64,000 nucleotides of DNA from DAIPJH01 sp036770365 (GTDB lineage Bacteria; Pseudomonadota; Alphaproteobacteria; Rickettsiales; UBA998): contig DAIPJH010000011.1 of NCBI GenBank assembly GCA_036770365.1, positions 1 through 64,000 of the forward strand, read 5' to 3'. Both the position numbers and the translations under genes were made by a program. Below are positions 16,538 through 24,284 of this stretch, piece after piece. Numbering within the stretch: position 1 is the stretch's first letter; each line of letters begins with the position of its first letter. The notes under the pieces were generated by a model. That model was not told the origin of the DNA. It saw nothing but the letters and a program-made list of their open reading frames with translations, and ran no database searches.

Positions 16538-18832
16538 ATGCCTAAAGTAAAAAAGAATAAAAAAGAAATGATACGCGGTGAGATGCCGACAGTGGTGCAG
16601 ATACGCGAGTTTTTGAATGGATATCAGGGTGAAATTTCACTGAAAGAAGTAGCGCGGGCGTTTCATATTCACCGCGAGGAACGTAAAGCATTGCGCCCGT
16701 TGCTGCGTCAGGCGTTGGGCGGTAAATTGCCGAAGACGCGTAAGGCGGAGGATGTGGCGGGTCATGCACCTGCGGCTGCATCTAAGAAATTAGCTGCCAT
16801 GACTTCTGCGCCCGCTGCGCCAACATTCAAAGGCAAAGCACATCTTGCACCTGTGATGGTACTAGAGATTTCAGGATTAACGGAAGACGGCGAATTACTT
16901 GCGGTGCCGCATGCTCCTGAAGATAATAAACGCGTACCCCCGCATATCCTCGTGCTGCCGACCGACAAAGCAGGTCGCGCCCCTGCAATTGGCGATCGCA
17001 TTCTTGCTAAATTACACCGCACCAGCGACCACCGCTACCATGCCAGCATTATGCGCGTACTTCCCAAAGTCGAAGCGGCACGCACGAAGGCGATTGGACG
17101 CATCACCATCCTCAAACAAGGCGGACAAGTATCCCCTATCAACCGCAAAGAAAAACAAAGCTATTTTGTGTATCCTGAACATCTTGGCGGCGCAAAAGAT
17201 GGTGAACTGGTTGAAGTACAGGTACTTCCAAATAAAAAAACCTTCGGTGATAAACCCGCGAAAGTCATTGCCTGTTTGGGCAGTATGGATGCCCCTCGTG
17301 CCTTTAGTTTGATTGCCATTCATCAACATGAAATCCCTGATGCGTTTGACGCAGATGCGCTCGCGCAAGCGGCGGCGGCTGTGCCACCTATTCCTGACGG
17401 ACGCACCGATCTGCGCGAAATTCCCCTCATCACCATTGACGGCGCAGATGCACGTGATTTTGATGATGCGGTGTACGCGCAGCCACACGGCAAAAATGGC
17501 TGGCGGATTTTGATTGCGATTGCAGACGTCGCGCATTATGTCCGCCCGCATGACGCACTGGACGAAACCGCCTATGAGCGCGGCAATTCCACCTATTTCC
17601 CCGACCGCGTCGTATCGATGCTGCCCGAAGCCTTATCAAACGGATTATGCTCGCTCAATCCCAACGAAGACCGCTATTGTTTAGCGGTGTGGATTACGCT
17701 GGATAAAGAAGGTAATAGCAGCAATGAGCAATTCATGCGCGGGATTATGCGCTCCCATGCGCGCTATACCTATGAACAAGCGCAAGAAGAGATAGATAGC
17801 GGCAAGCCGTCAGACATTATCAAAAATCTCTACGGCGCATATGCTGCATTGCAGCAACATATTTTTGAACGCGCTCCACTCGATTTAAACCTACCAGAAT
17901 ATAAAGCGATTTTGGATGAGAATGCAAAAATCACAGAGATTAAAAAAGTCAAACGACTTGACTCGCACAAATTGATTGAAGCCTATATGATTGCGGCCAA
18001 CGTTGCGGCAGCGGACGCGCTCTCGCGTGCAGATATTCCTGCGATGTACCGTGTGCATGAGCCGCCAGACTTAGCAAAAATTACCGCGCTCAAAGAAATG
18101 CTGAAAGCAAGTGGTTATCGCTTCGCAGCGGGCAACCGTATTGTTGCCGCAATGTTCAATGGATTGCTCGCGCAGGCGGAAGCCAAAGGCGAAAACCAAG
18201 CGATTCACACCGCCGTGCTGCGTTCACAAATGCAAGCCTCATACCGCCCTAAAAATCAGGGGCATTTTGGATTATCACTGAAATCTTATTGTCATTTCAC
18301 CTCCCCCATTCGCCGCTATAGCGATTTGCTGGTACACCGCGCCCTCATCACGCTGCACCGTTTCCATGACTATGAAACAGACGGGATTGCACCTGATTCA
18401 TTAGAGAAATTGGACGTAACAGCAGTGCATATTTCGCAAACCGAACGCCGCTCGATGCTGGCTGAACGCGACGCAATGGACAGGTATGTGACCACCTACA
18501 TGGCACAACATGTTGGTGCAGTATTTGACGCGCATGTCAGCAGCGTTACCAATGCGGGGCTGTTCTTATCACTAGATGATAATGGCGCAGACGGCTTCAT
18601 CCCCAAAGGAGCAATCACTGACGACTTCTATATCTATGACCAAAAAACCTTGCAGCTTTATGGCAGACGCAGCAAACGCTCGTTCCGTATGGGGCAAAAA
18701 ATCCGTGTTAGACTCGATGTTGCCGACACCATCACGGGTAGTTTACGCTTTGCACCTGAAGACATTGCACCGCAAACACGCGGAAGTAACCGCATGAGTT
18801 TTACCAAAGGAAAACCAAAAAAAAGATATTAA
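16538..18832 (+). CDS. rnr: Ribonuclease R
   Basis: This 764-residue processive 3'-5' exoribonuclease degrades structured RNA and takes part in RNA quality control. In order it has a helix-turn-helix-like N-terminus (residues 10-60), cold-shock domains (about 130-270), the RNB catalytic domain with IDGADARDFDDAVYA at about 300-314 (metal-binding Asp residues), a C-terminal S1 domain (about 650-735), and a basic tail ending KGKPKKRY. The ATG at 16538 follows GGTGAGACC. Length and order are standard. It is flanked by hairpin repeats of one family on both sides. Confidence 0.95.
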   Translation: MPKVKKNKKEMIRGEMPTVVQIREFLNGYQGEISLKEVARAFHIHREERKALRPLLRQALGGKLPKTRKAEDVAGHAPAAASKKLAAMTSAPAAPTFKGKAHLAPVMVLEISGLTEDGELLAVPHAPEDNKRVPPHILVLPTDKAGRAPAIGDRILAKLHRTSDHRYHASIMRVLPKVEAARTKAIGRITILKQGGQVSPINRKEKQSYFVYPEHLGGAKDGELVEVQVLPNKKTFGDKPAKVIACLGSMDAPRAFSLIAIHQHEIPDAFDADALAQAAAAVPPIPDGRTDLREIPLITIDGADARDFDDAVYAQPHGKNGWRILIAIADVAHYVRPHDALDETAYERGNSTYFPDRVVSMLPEALSNGLCSLNPNEDRYCLAVWITLDKEGNSSNEQFMRGIMRSHARYTYEQAQEEIDSGKPSDIIKNLYGAYAALQQHIFERAPLDLNLPEYKAILDENAKITEIKKVKRLDSHKLIEAYMIAANVAAADALSRADIPAMYRVHEPPDLAKITALKEMLKASGYRFAAGNRIVAAMFNGLLAQAEAKGENQAIHTAVLRSQMQASYRPKNQGHFGLSLKSYCHFTSPIRRYSDLLVHRALITLHRFHDYETDGIAPDSLEKLDVTAVHISQTERRSMLAERDAMDRYVTTYMAQHVGAVFDAHVSSVTNAGLFLSLDDNGADGFIPKGAITDDFYIYDQKTLQLYGRRSKRSFRMGQKIRVRLDVADTITGSLRFAPEDIAPQTRGSNRMSFTKGKPKKRY

Positions 18833-18854
18833 CGTCTTTATATACCAGACCCAA

Positions 18855-18907
18855 TATAGCCACTGCACTTAAGAACGGCACGTTCAGTTAAGCGGAGTAT
18901 GGCTATA
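18855..18907. repeat. Hairpin repeat (TATAGC ends), copy 2
   Basis: The 53-bp inverted repeat starts TATAGCCACTGCACTTAA and ends TTAAGCGGAGTATGGCTATA. It lies 22 bp behind rnr and may also be its 3' hairpin. Confidence 0.6.
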
Positions 18908-18918
18908 AGTTATTAAAA

Positions 18919-18982
18919 TATACAGCACTACTCCATTTAATAATACGTGGGAGTTGCGCAATTATTAAATGGAATTGCTATA
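18919..18982. repeat. Hairpin repeat (TATA-GCA ends), copy 3
   Basis: This 64-bp element has a perfect 12-bp inner stem, CCATTTAATAAT (18933-18944) with ATTATTAAATGG (18961-18972), and ends TATACAGCACTACTCC / GGAATTGCTATA. The end sequences match copy 1 (GCACTAC-CCAT and ATGGAA-TGCTATA), while the inner stem differs. Confidence 0.75.
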
Positions 18983-19017
18983 AATGAATTATTAGTTAAA
19001 ATATAGTTAATTTATTG

Positions 19018-19047
19018 TTGATTTTCTTAACGCTGTCGTGCTATGTA
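19018..19047 (+). promoter_or_regulatory. Candidate promoter of the RTX gene
   Basis: TTGATT (19018-19023) and TATGTA (19042-19047) are 18 nt apart. The leader would be about 30 nt and ends in GGAG before the ATG at 19086. Confidence 0.35.
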
Positions 19048-19085
19048 ATGCTCCTCACAATAAAATCATTTGATATGGAGCAGTT

Positions 19086-19997
19086 ATGACCTACGGTAGC
19101 CACGCGCACACTTCTTACAATCAAGATTGCAATACCCCACCCGTTCAGCACGATGATTGCGGGTGCGATACCGAAAATACCATCACAGGCACAGACAAAA
19201 AAGACATCCTTGACGGCACATCTGCCAGTGACCTCATTTATGGTCTCAAAGGTGATGACACTATTTTTGGTAACTCTGGCAATGACTGCATTTTTGGTGG
19301 TAACGGTAAAGACAGCATCCTTGGTGGTGAAGGCAATGACCATATCTGGGGTGAGTCTGGCGATGACACCATTTTTGGCGGCAAGGGCGATGATACATTA
19401 GACGGCGGCGCAGGCAATGATTCTGTTGAAGGCGACACAGGCGCAGACAGCATTGAAGGCGGCACAGGCAATGACATCCTCCGTGGCAATGCTAACACTG
19501 ACAATATCTTTGGTGGCGACGGTAATGACACCCTTTACGGCGGCACAGAAAACGATACCATCACAGGTGGCAAAGGCGCAGACCTGATTTATGGTGATTC
19601 TGGGGATGATTCTCTCAAAGGTGGCACAGGCAACGACAGCATCTACGGCGGCGAAGGCAAAGATAAAATCTACGGTGAAGCAGGCAATGACCTCCTTTCA
19701 GGCGGATTCGGCAAAGATACCTTTATCTTCAATAAAAAGGATGGCTTTGACACCATCACAGATTTCGTTCAAGGTGAAGATCGCATCAACCTTGCCAATA
19801 TTCACACTAATTTCGGACGCCTTGACATCACCACCTCTTCAACAGGCACATCCATTGAATTTAATACCTATGACAATGGTCATGGTGGCTGCGATAACGG
19901 GCATGGCGGTTATGGCCATAGTCACGCCAGCGGCACTAGCATTTTACTCGCTGATTTCTTTGGCACAGTAACCGAATCGGACTTTGTGTTTGTATAG
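19086..19997 (+). CDS. RTX (hemolysin-type Ca2+-binding repeat) protein
   Basis: This 303-residue protein is probably exported. From residue 30 to 220 it is almost wholly made of nonapeptide repeats of the GGxGxDxUx type (GGNGKDSIL, GGEGNDHIW, GGKGDDTLD and many more), which fold as a Ca2+-filled beta-roll. The C-terminal part DTFIFNKKDGFDTITDFVQGEDRIN resembles the serralysin-type secretion module. There is no Sec signal; such proteins leave by type I secretion, and no transporter is in this window. The N-terminus has His, Cys and Asp clusters (HDDCGCD), and a His/Gly-rich stretch (HGGCDNGHGGYGHSH) interrupts the C-terminal module. No enzymatic domain is present. Confidence 0.85.
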   Translation: MTYGSHAHTSYNQDCNTPPVQHDDCGCDTENTITGTDKKDILDGTSASDLIYGLKGDDTIFGNSGNDCIFGGNGKDSILGGEGNDHIWGESGDDTIFGGKGDDTLDGGAGNDSVEGDTGADSIEGGTGNDILRGNANTDNIFGGDGNDTLYGGTENDTITGGKGADLIYGDSGDDSLKGGTGNDSIYGGEGKDKIYGEAGNDLLSGGFGKDTFIFNKKDGFDTITDFVQGEDRINLANIHTNFGRLDITTSSTGTSIEFNTYDNGHGGCDNGHGGYGHSHASGTSILLADFFGTVTESDFVFV

Positions 19998-20017
19998 ATA
20001 GAAAAAGTTACCCCAAT

Positions 20018-20051
20018 AAAAAAGGCAGCGCATCAACTCGCTGCCTTTTTT
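20018..20051. terminator. Bidirectional terminator between the RTX gene and agmatinase
   Basis: The stem GGCAGCG / CGCTGCC (20024-20030 with 20039-20045) is flanked by A6 and T6, so it works for both convergent genes. It shares its stem sequence with the terminators at 14926 and 15571. Confidence 0.88.
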
Positions 20052-20067
20052 GTATCTTTTGAAAGTA

Positions 20068-20979
20068 CTACCGCTTCCGATCCGCCAAGAACGCATATGC
20101 CATGATACGATATGCTAATTTTGCGGCGATGAAATCACTCGCATGATGCCCTTCGATAGGAGCAAGTTCATTCACATCCGCACCCACAAAGGTACATATC
20201 TGGCTTGCTGCGGTGATAATTTCCAGCGCATCATCCCAAAACATCCCCCCCGGTTCGGGCGTACCCGTCGCAGGCATCAAGCTCGCATCAAACCCATCCA
20301 CATCAAACGTCACATACACAGGGCGACCTTTAAGCGGTGCAATGATATCCTCAATATTCCAATTCTTCTTATCCTTCGCCCAATGGATATGAATACGCTC
20401 GTGATTGGCCTCTAAAAACGGAATCTCACTCGCAGAAATATTGCGAATTCCACACGAAACCAACTCAATATGCTCAAAATCCAAACAACGGCGCAACGCA
20501 GCCGCATGGGAATAATGTTCACCCATATACCCATCGCGCAGATCCGCATGCGCATCAAAATGTAAAATGGCTAGGTTTTTGTATTTCTTCGCAAAAGGAC
20601 GAATCGTGCCAGCGGTGATGGAATGCTCCCCACCGAACGTCATAGGGAATTTGCCGTCCTCCAGCACCTGCACCACCATGCTCTCAAGCACATCCAGCGA
20701 CTTCGCCACAGTTTTGCTCATCGCAGGCTCTTTCAGCGTCGCAATCCCAATTTCTTTATGCGGCTCACACCATAATGTCTCATCAAAAAACTCTAGCTCA
20801 CGCGAGGCAGCAATCATTGCCTGCGGGCCTTTACGCGTCCCCCCGCCATAGCTCACCGAAGCTTCCAAACCATAAGGAATAATCACCGCCCGCGCATCTT
20901 TATAGCTGCAACGCTCACCCTCAGGCAAACACAGAAACGATTGCTCAGGGGATGCTTGTTCTACTTCATATTTTGCCAT
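20068..20979 (-). CDS. speB: Agmatinase (ureohydrolase family)
   Basis: This 303-residue Mn2+ enzyme hydrolyses agmatine to putrescine and urea. The metal-binding motifs are GGEHSIT, DAHADLRDGY and DVDGFDASL. I start at the ATG at 20979 (MAKYEVEQ), with AAGGG before it; the longer reading from 21018 is not conserved. It is transcribed divergently from the carboxyspermidine genes with a 102-bp gap. Because an arginine decarboxylase is not in the window, the substrate may come from elsewhere, and ureohydrolases with other guanidino substrates cannot be excluded. Confidence 0.85.
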   Translation of the reverse strand: MAKYEVEQASPEQSFLCLPEGERCSYKDARAVIIPYGLEASVSYGGGTRKGPQAMIAASRELEFFDETLWCEPHKEIGIATLKEPAMSKTVAKSLDVLESMVVQVLEDGKFPMTFGGEHSITAGTIRPFAKKYKNLAILHFDAHADLRDGYMGEHYSHAAALRRCLDFEHIELVSCGIRNISASEIPFLEANHERIHIHWAKDKKNWNIEDIIAPLKGRPVYVTFDVDGFDASLMPATGTPEPGGMFWDDALEIITAASQICTFVGADVNELAPIEGHHASDFIAAKLAYRIMAYAFLADRKR

Positions 20980-21012
20980 GACCAGCCCTTGTGTAAAAAC
21001 CTTAAAAACCGC

Positions 21013-21040
21013 TTGCAAATACTCGCTCCTTCTCTATAAA
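21013..21040 (+). promoter_or_regulatory. Predicted promoter of the carboxyspermidine operon
   Basis: TTGCAA (21013-21018) and TATAAA (21035-21040) are 16 nt apart. The predicted start near 21047 gives a 35-nt leader with AAGGAGCGGG before the ATG at 21082. Confidence 0.5.
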
Positions 21041-21081
21041 TCAACCTCTTTTGTCGGGTTTCATCTAAGGAGCGGGAAGCT

Positions 21082-22284
21082 ATGGATATTCTGATTATTG
21101 GTGCGGGTGCAGCGGGCAGTGTGGTGGCGAAGAAATGCGCCCTCAACCGTGATGTGTTCAGCAAGATTCACCTTGCCAGCCGTACATTATCCAAATGCGA
21201 GAAAATCAAGGCGGAATGCGCCTCAGACATCAGCATTTCTGAAGTGGATGCGGATGATGTAGCGCAAGTGGTGGCACTTATTAATCAGGTAAAGCCTGAG
21301 CTTGTCATCAACATGGCATTGCCTTATCAGGATTTGCCGATTATGGATGCGTGCTTAACCACTGGCGTGCATTACATGGACACCGCCAATTACGAACCCA
21401 AAGACGAAGCAAAATTCTGCTATAAATGGCAGTGGGACTACCGCGAACGTTTTGAAAAAGCGGGTTTGACCGCGATTTTGGGCTGCGGGTTTGACCCCGG
21501 TGTGACCAACATTTTCTGTGCCTACGCACAAAAACATTTATTTGATGAGATCCATTACATCGATATTATTGATTGTAACGCAGGTGACCACGGCAAAGCC
21601 TTTGCCACCAATTTCAACCCAGAGATCAACATCCGCGAGATCACCCAAAAAGGCAAATATTGGGAAAATGGCAAATGGATCGAAATTGATCCACTCAGCA
21701 TCAATAAAATGATCGACTACCCCGAAGTTGGCCCTCGCCGCTCGTATTTGCTCTATCACGAAGAGTTAGAATCCTTGGTAGAGAACATCAAAGGCTTAAA
21801 ACGCATCCGCTTCTGGATGACCTTTGGCGAGCAATATATCAAGCATTTGGAAGTGCTACAGAATGTCGGCATGACCCGCATTGACCCTGTAAATTTCAAC
21901 GGTGTGGACATCATCCCTTTGCAATTCCTCAAAGCACTCTTGCCTGAGCCGTCTTCTTTGGCTGAAAACTACGAAGGCAAAACCTCAATTGGCTGCGTGA
22001 TTGAGGGCATCAAAGACGGTAAGAAAAAACGCGTACTTATTTATAACGTATGCGACCACGCGATGTGCAACAAAGAAGTCAAAGCGCAAGCGGTGTCTTA
22101 TACGACAGGCGTACCTGCGGCAACAGGTGCGATCATGTTTGCCAAAAAACTTTGGGGCGGCAAAGGCATTTGGAACGTAGAGCAGCTTAACCCCGATCCA
22201 TTCCTTGCAGAACTTGCAAAACAAGGACTGCCGTGGCATGTGATGGATCTTCCTGCGGAAGATGTCCTCAATGCTGCCGCTTAA
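21082..22284 (+). CDS. Carboxy(nor)spermidine dehydrogenase
   Basis: This 400-residue saccharopine dehydrogenase-like enzyme condenses putrescine (or diaminopropane) with aspartate semialdehyde, using NADPH, to give carboxyspermidine. The Rossmann fold opens at the first residues, MDILIIGAGAAGSVVAKKCA. The conserved text GCGFDPGVTNIFCAYA and CNAGDHGKAFATNFNPEINIRE is specific to this subfamily. The ATG at 21082 has a perfect AAGGAG. The next gene, nspC, overlaps by 23 nt, which confirms the pathway. Confidence 0.93.
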   Translation: MDILIIGAGAAGSVVAKKCALNRDVFSKIHLASRTLSKCEKIKAECASDISISEVDADDVAQVVALINQVKPELVINMALPYQDLPIMDACLTTGVHYMDTANYEPKDEAKFCYKWQWDYRERFEKAGLTAILGCGFDPGVTNIFCAYAQKHLFDEIHYIDIIDCNAGDHGKAFATNFNPEINIREITQKGKYWENGKWIEIDPLSINKMIDYPEVGPRRSYLLYHEELESLVENIKGLKRIRFWMTFGEQYIKHLEVLQNVGMTRIDPVNFNGVDIIPLQFLKALLPEPSSLAENYEGKTSIGCVIEGIKDGKKKRVLIYNVCDHAMCNKEVKAQAVSYTTGVPAATGAIMFAKKLWGGKGIWNVEQLNPDPFLAELAKQGLPWHVMDLPAEDVLNAAA

Positions 22285-23410
22285 TGAGATTGCGACGCCT
22301 GCTTACGTGGCAGATGTCGCCAAACTCAAACATAACCTGAATATTGCCGCACGCATCAAACGTGAAACAGGCTGCATCATGCTGCTCGCCACCAAGGCTT
22401 GCTCTATGTTCAGCTTATTTCCGTATATGAATACCGTGCTAGACGGCACAACTGCCAGCGGACTTTATGAAGCGAAACTCGGAAAAGAGCATTTTGGCGG
22501 CGAGGTGCATGTCTATGCCCCTGCCTATTCGGACAGCGAAATAGACGCGCTTATCCCCTTAAGCGACCATATTTATTTCAATTCCATCAGCCAACTTGAC
22601 CGATATGCTCCCAAAGTACGCGCTGCACGTCCTGATGCCGTGATTGGCTTACGTGTCAATCCACGCCTCTCACTGGTGAAAAATTCTGCCATCTACGACC
22701 CCTCTTCTCCGCGCTCTCGCTTTGGGATTGCCCCAACTCAACTAGACAAAGCAACTGTCGCCAAAATCGATTTACTGCATTTCCATAATCTTTGTGAGAA
22801 TATGGCGGCAGATTCTGTCGCACTTATCAAACACATTGACAAAACATTCGGTCAATTATTACCCCATGTAAAATATATCAATTTAGGCGGCGGACATTAT
22901 TTTTCTCACCCTGATTATGATGTGGATGCACTCATTACCGCCATCAACGCACTCAAAGCCAAATACGGTGTACAAGTGATTTTAGAATCAGGCGCGGCGT
23001 ACGCCTATAATGCAGGTTACCTTATCGCCAGCGTATTGGATGTCATTGATAATGGCTCAGGGCAGATCGCCGTACTCGATACCTCCGCCACCTGCCATAT
23101 GCCCGATGTCCTTGAAGTACCATACCGTCCACATGTGCAAAATAGTGGCGAAGCGGGCGAAAAAACCCACAGCTATATCTTCGCAGGCAAAACATGCCTC
23201 ACAGGGGACATTATCGGGGAATATAGCTTTGATACACCGCTCAAAGCAGGTGATAAGGTGATATTTAATGACATGCTGCAATATTCCATGGTCAAAAACA
23301 CCACCTTCAACGGCGTACCACTTCCTGACATTGCTATACTCGAAGAAAACGGCACGTACCGCACGGTGAAGACGTTTGGGTATAATGATTTTAAAGTAAG
23401 GTTATCTTAA
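22262..23410 (+). CDS. nspC: Carboxynorspermidine decarboxylase
   Basis: This 382-residue PLP enzyme turns carboxyspermidine into spermidine. The PLP lysine is in LATKACSM, followed by LGGGHYF and LESGAAYAY; AGKTCLTGD near the end carries the catalytic Cys. It overlaps the dehydrogenase gene by 23 nt. Two starts are possible three codons apart (22262 and 22271). The gene converges with the Crp/Fnr gene with only 16 bp between stops and no terminator. Confidence 0.93.
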   Translation: MSSMLPLNEIATPAYVADVAKLKHNLNIAARIKRETGCIMLLATKACSMFSLFPYMNTVLDGTTASGLYEAKLGKEHFGGEVHVYAPAYSDSEIDALIPLSDHIYFNSISQLDRYAPKVRAARPDAVIGLRVNPRLSLVKNSAIYDPSSPRSRFGIAPTQLDKATVAKIDLLHFHNLCENMAADSVALIKHIDKTFGQLLPHVKYINLGGGHYFSHPDYDVDALITAINALKAKYGVQVILESGAAYAYNAGYLIASVLDVIDNGSGQIAVLDTSATCHMPDVLEVPYRPHVQNSGEAGEKTHSYIFAGKTCLTGDIIGEYSFDTPLKAGDKVIFNDMLQYSMVKNTTFNGVPLPDIAILEENGTYRTVKTFGYNDFKVRLS

Positions 23411-23426
23411 TCGGAAGAAGCAAAGA

Positions 23427-24188
23427 CTACTCCTTACAAGGATACGCCCCTGAACACGCATTGCAAGTGTAGCTCTCCAGCACTTCAATATCTTTAATAT
23501 GCACACTCGCGCCCTTAACTTCGATGCCCGTTTCTTGTTTTAAGCGGCTAAGAGCGCGGGAGAAGGTTTCTGGTTTCATCCCCAAACGCGCAGCAATCAA
23601 GGTTTTATCATAAGGCAAATGCAAACTGATTTCACCTTCTTCTTGGCTACGGCATAAACGCAACAAAAAACACCCAATGCGCTGCGGCGCGCTCTGCACT
23701 GTCAAATGCTCCATTTCTTCAACCACCTGACGACGATAATGGGATATCAAAGAAAGCATATTAAGCGCAAGTGCATGATTAGTCGTCACTTTATCACGCA
23801 AAAGCGATGAAGGCATCACAATAATATGTGCATCTTCCACCACCTGCGCACTCGCACTATGCTGACCATCCTCAAAAATCGAAGTCTCACCAAAAATTGC
23901 ACCTGATGTCAAAACATCCACCACAGCTTCTTCGCCGTCCAATGTCTCACGAAAGATCTTTATCCAACCACTGCGAATAAGGTAAAAATACTCAGCAGGC
24001 TCATTATGCATGTAAAGGATTTTACCTTTTTCAACATGGCGCGAGTTCGCCGCATCCATAACATCTGCCAGATCACCTGCTTCTAAATCACGAAATAAAG
24101 GCGTTTGTTTTAACAAACGTAACACTTCTCCCTGCCGCACCTCTTGCGCGGAGGCAGGCGCATCTTGCGATTGCCCAATAAATGCCAT
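23427..24188 (-). CDS. Crp/Fnr-family regulator with C-terminal cysteines
   Basis: This 253-residue dimeric transcription factor has a cyclic-nucleotide-type beta-roll at about residues 25-150 (GWIKIFRETLDGEEAVVDVL, IFGETSIF), then a dimer helix and an HTH reading KTLIAARLGMKPETFSRALSRLKQE. The N-terminal [4Fe-4S] cysteines of classic Fnr are absent. Instead the last 12 residues hold three cysteines (CNACSGAYPC; Cys242, Cys245, Cys251), which could bind metal or act as a redox switch (inference). It is last on the cco strand, 96 nt behind ackA, and is a candidate regulator of the Fnr-box promoter at 33968-34009. Confidence 0.88.
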   Translation of the reverse strand: MAFIGQSQDAPASAQEVRQGEVLRLLKQTPLFRDLEAGDLADVMDAANSRHVEKGKILYMHNEPAEYFYLIRSGWIKIFRETLDGEEAVVDVLTSGAIFGETSIFEDGQHSASAQVVEDAHIIVMPSSLLRDKVTTNHALALNMLSLISHYRRQVVEEMEHLTVQSAPQRIGCFLLRLCRSQEEGEISLHLPYDKTLIAARLGMKPETFSRALSRLKQETGIEVKGASVHIKDIEVLESYTCNACSGAYPCKE

Positions 24189-24200
24189 GACGTCTCCCTA

Positions 24201-24228
24201 TCACAAAGCTCTAGCGGCTTTATTGTGA
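24201..24228 (-). other. Hairpin in the ackA - Crp/Fnr gap
   Basis: TCACAAAGC and GCTTTATTGTGA pair around a short loop, directly in front of the regulator's ribosome site. It has no T-run, so it is not a standard terminator. It could tune expression of the last operon gene. Confidence 0.35.
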
Positions 24229-24284
24229 ATATGCTTAGACCAAAGCAAGCAAAGGTGCAACCCTAAACCCCACAGAAGTACAAG

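Noticed and set aside
19238..19531. Antisense ORFs over both RTX genes and over tpsA
   Set aside because: Repeat-rich, GC-skewed coding DNA keeps long open frames on the other strand; the products are low complexity and have no starts.
19200..19700. Regular short DNA repeats that could suggest a CRISPR array
   Set aside because: The period is that of codons for a GGxGxDxUx nonapeptide, there are no unique spacers, and the reading frame is open.
24201..24228. TCACAA ... TTGTGA as a Crp binding site upstream of the regulator
   Set aside because: The half-sites are in inverse order and too far apart for a Crp or Fnr dimer; an RNA hairpin is simpler.
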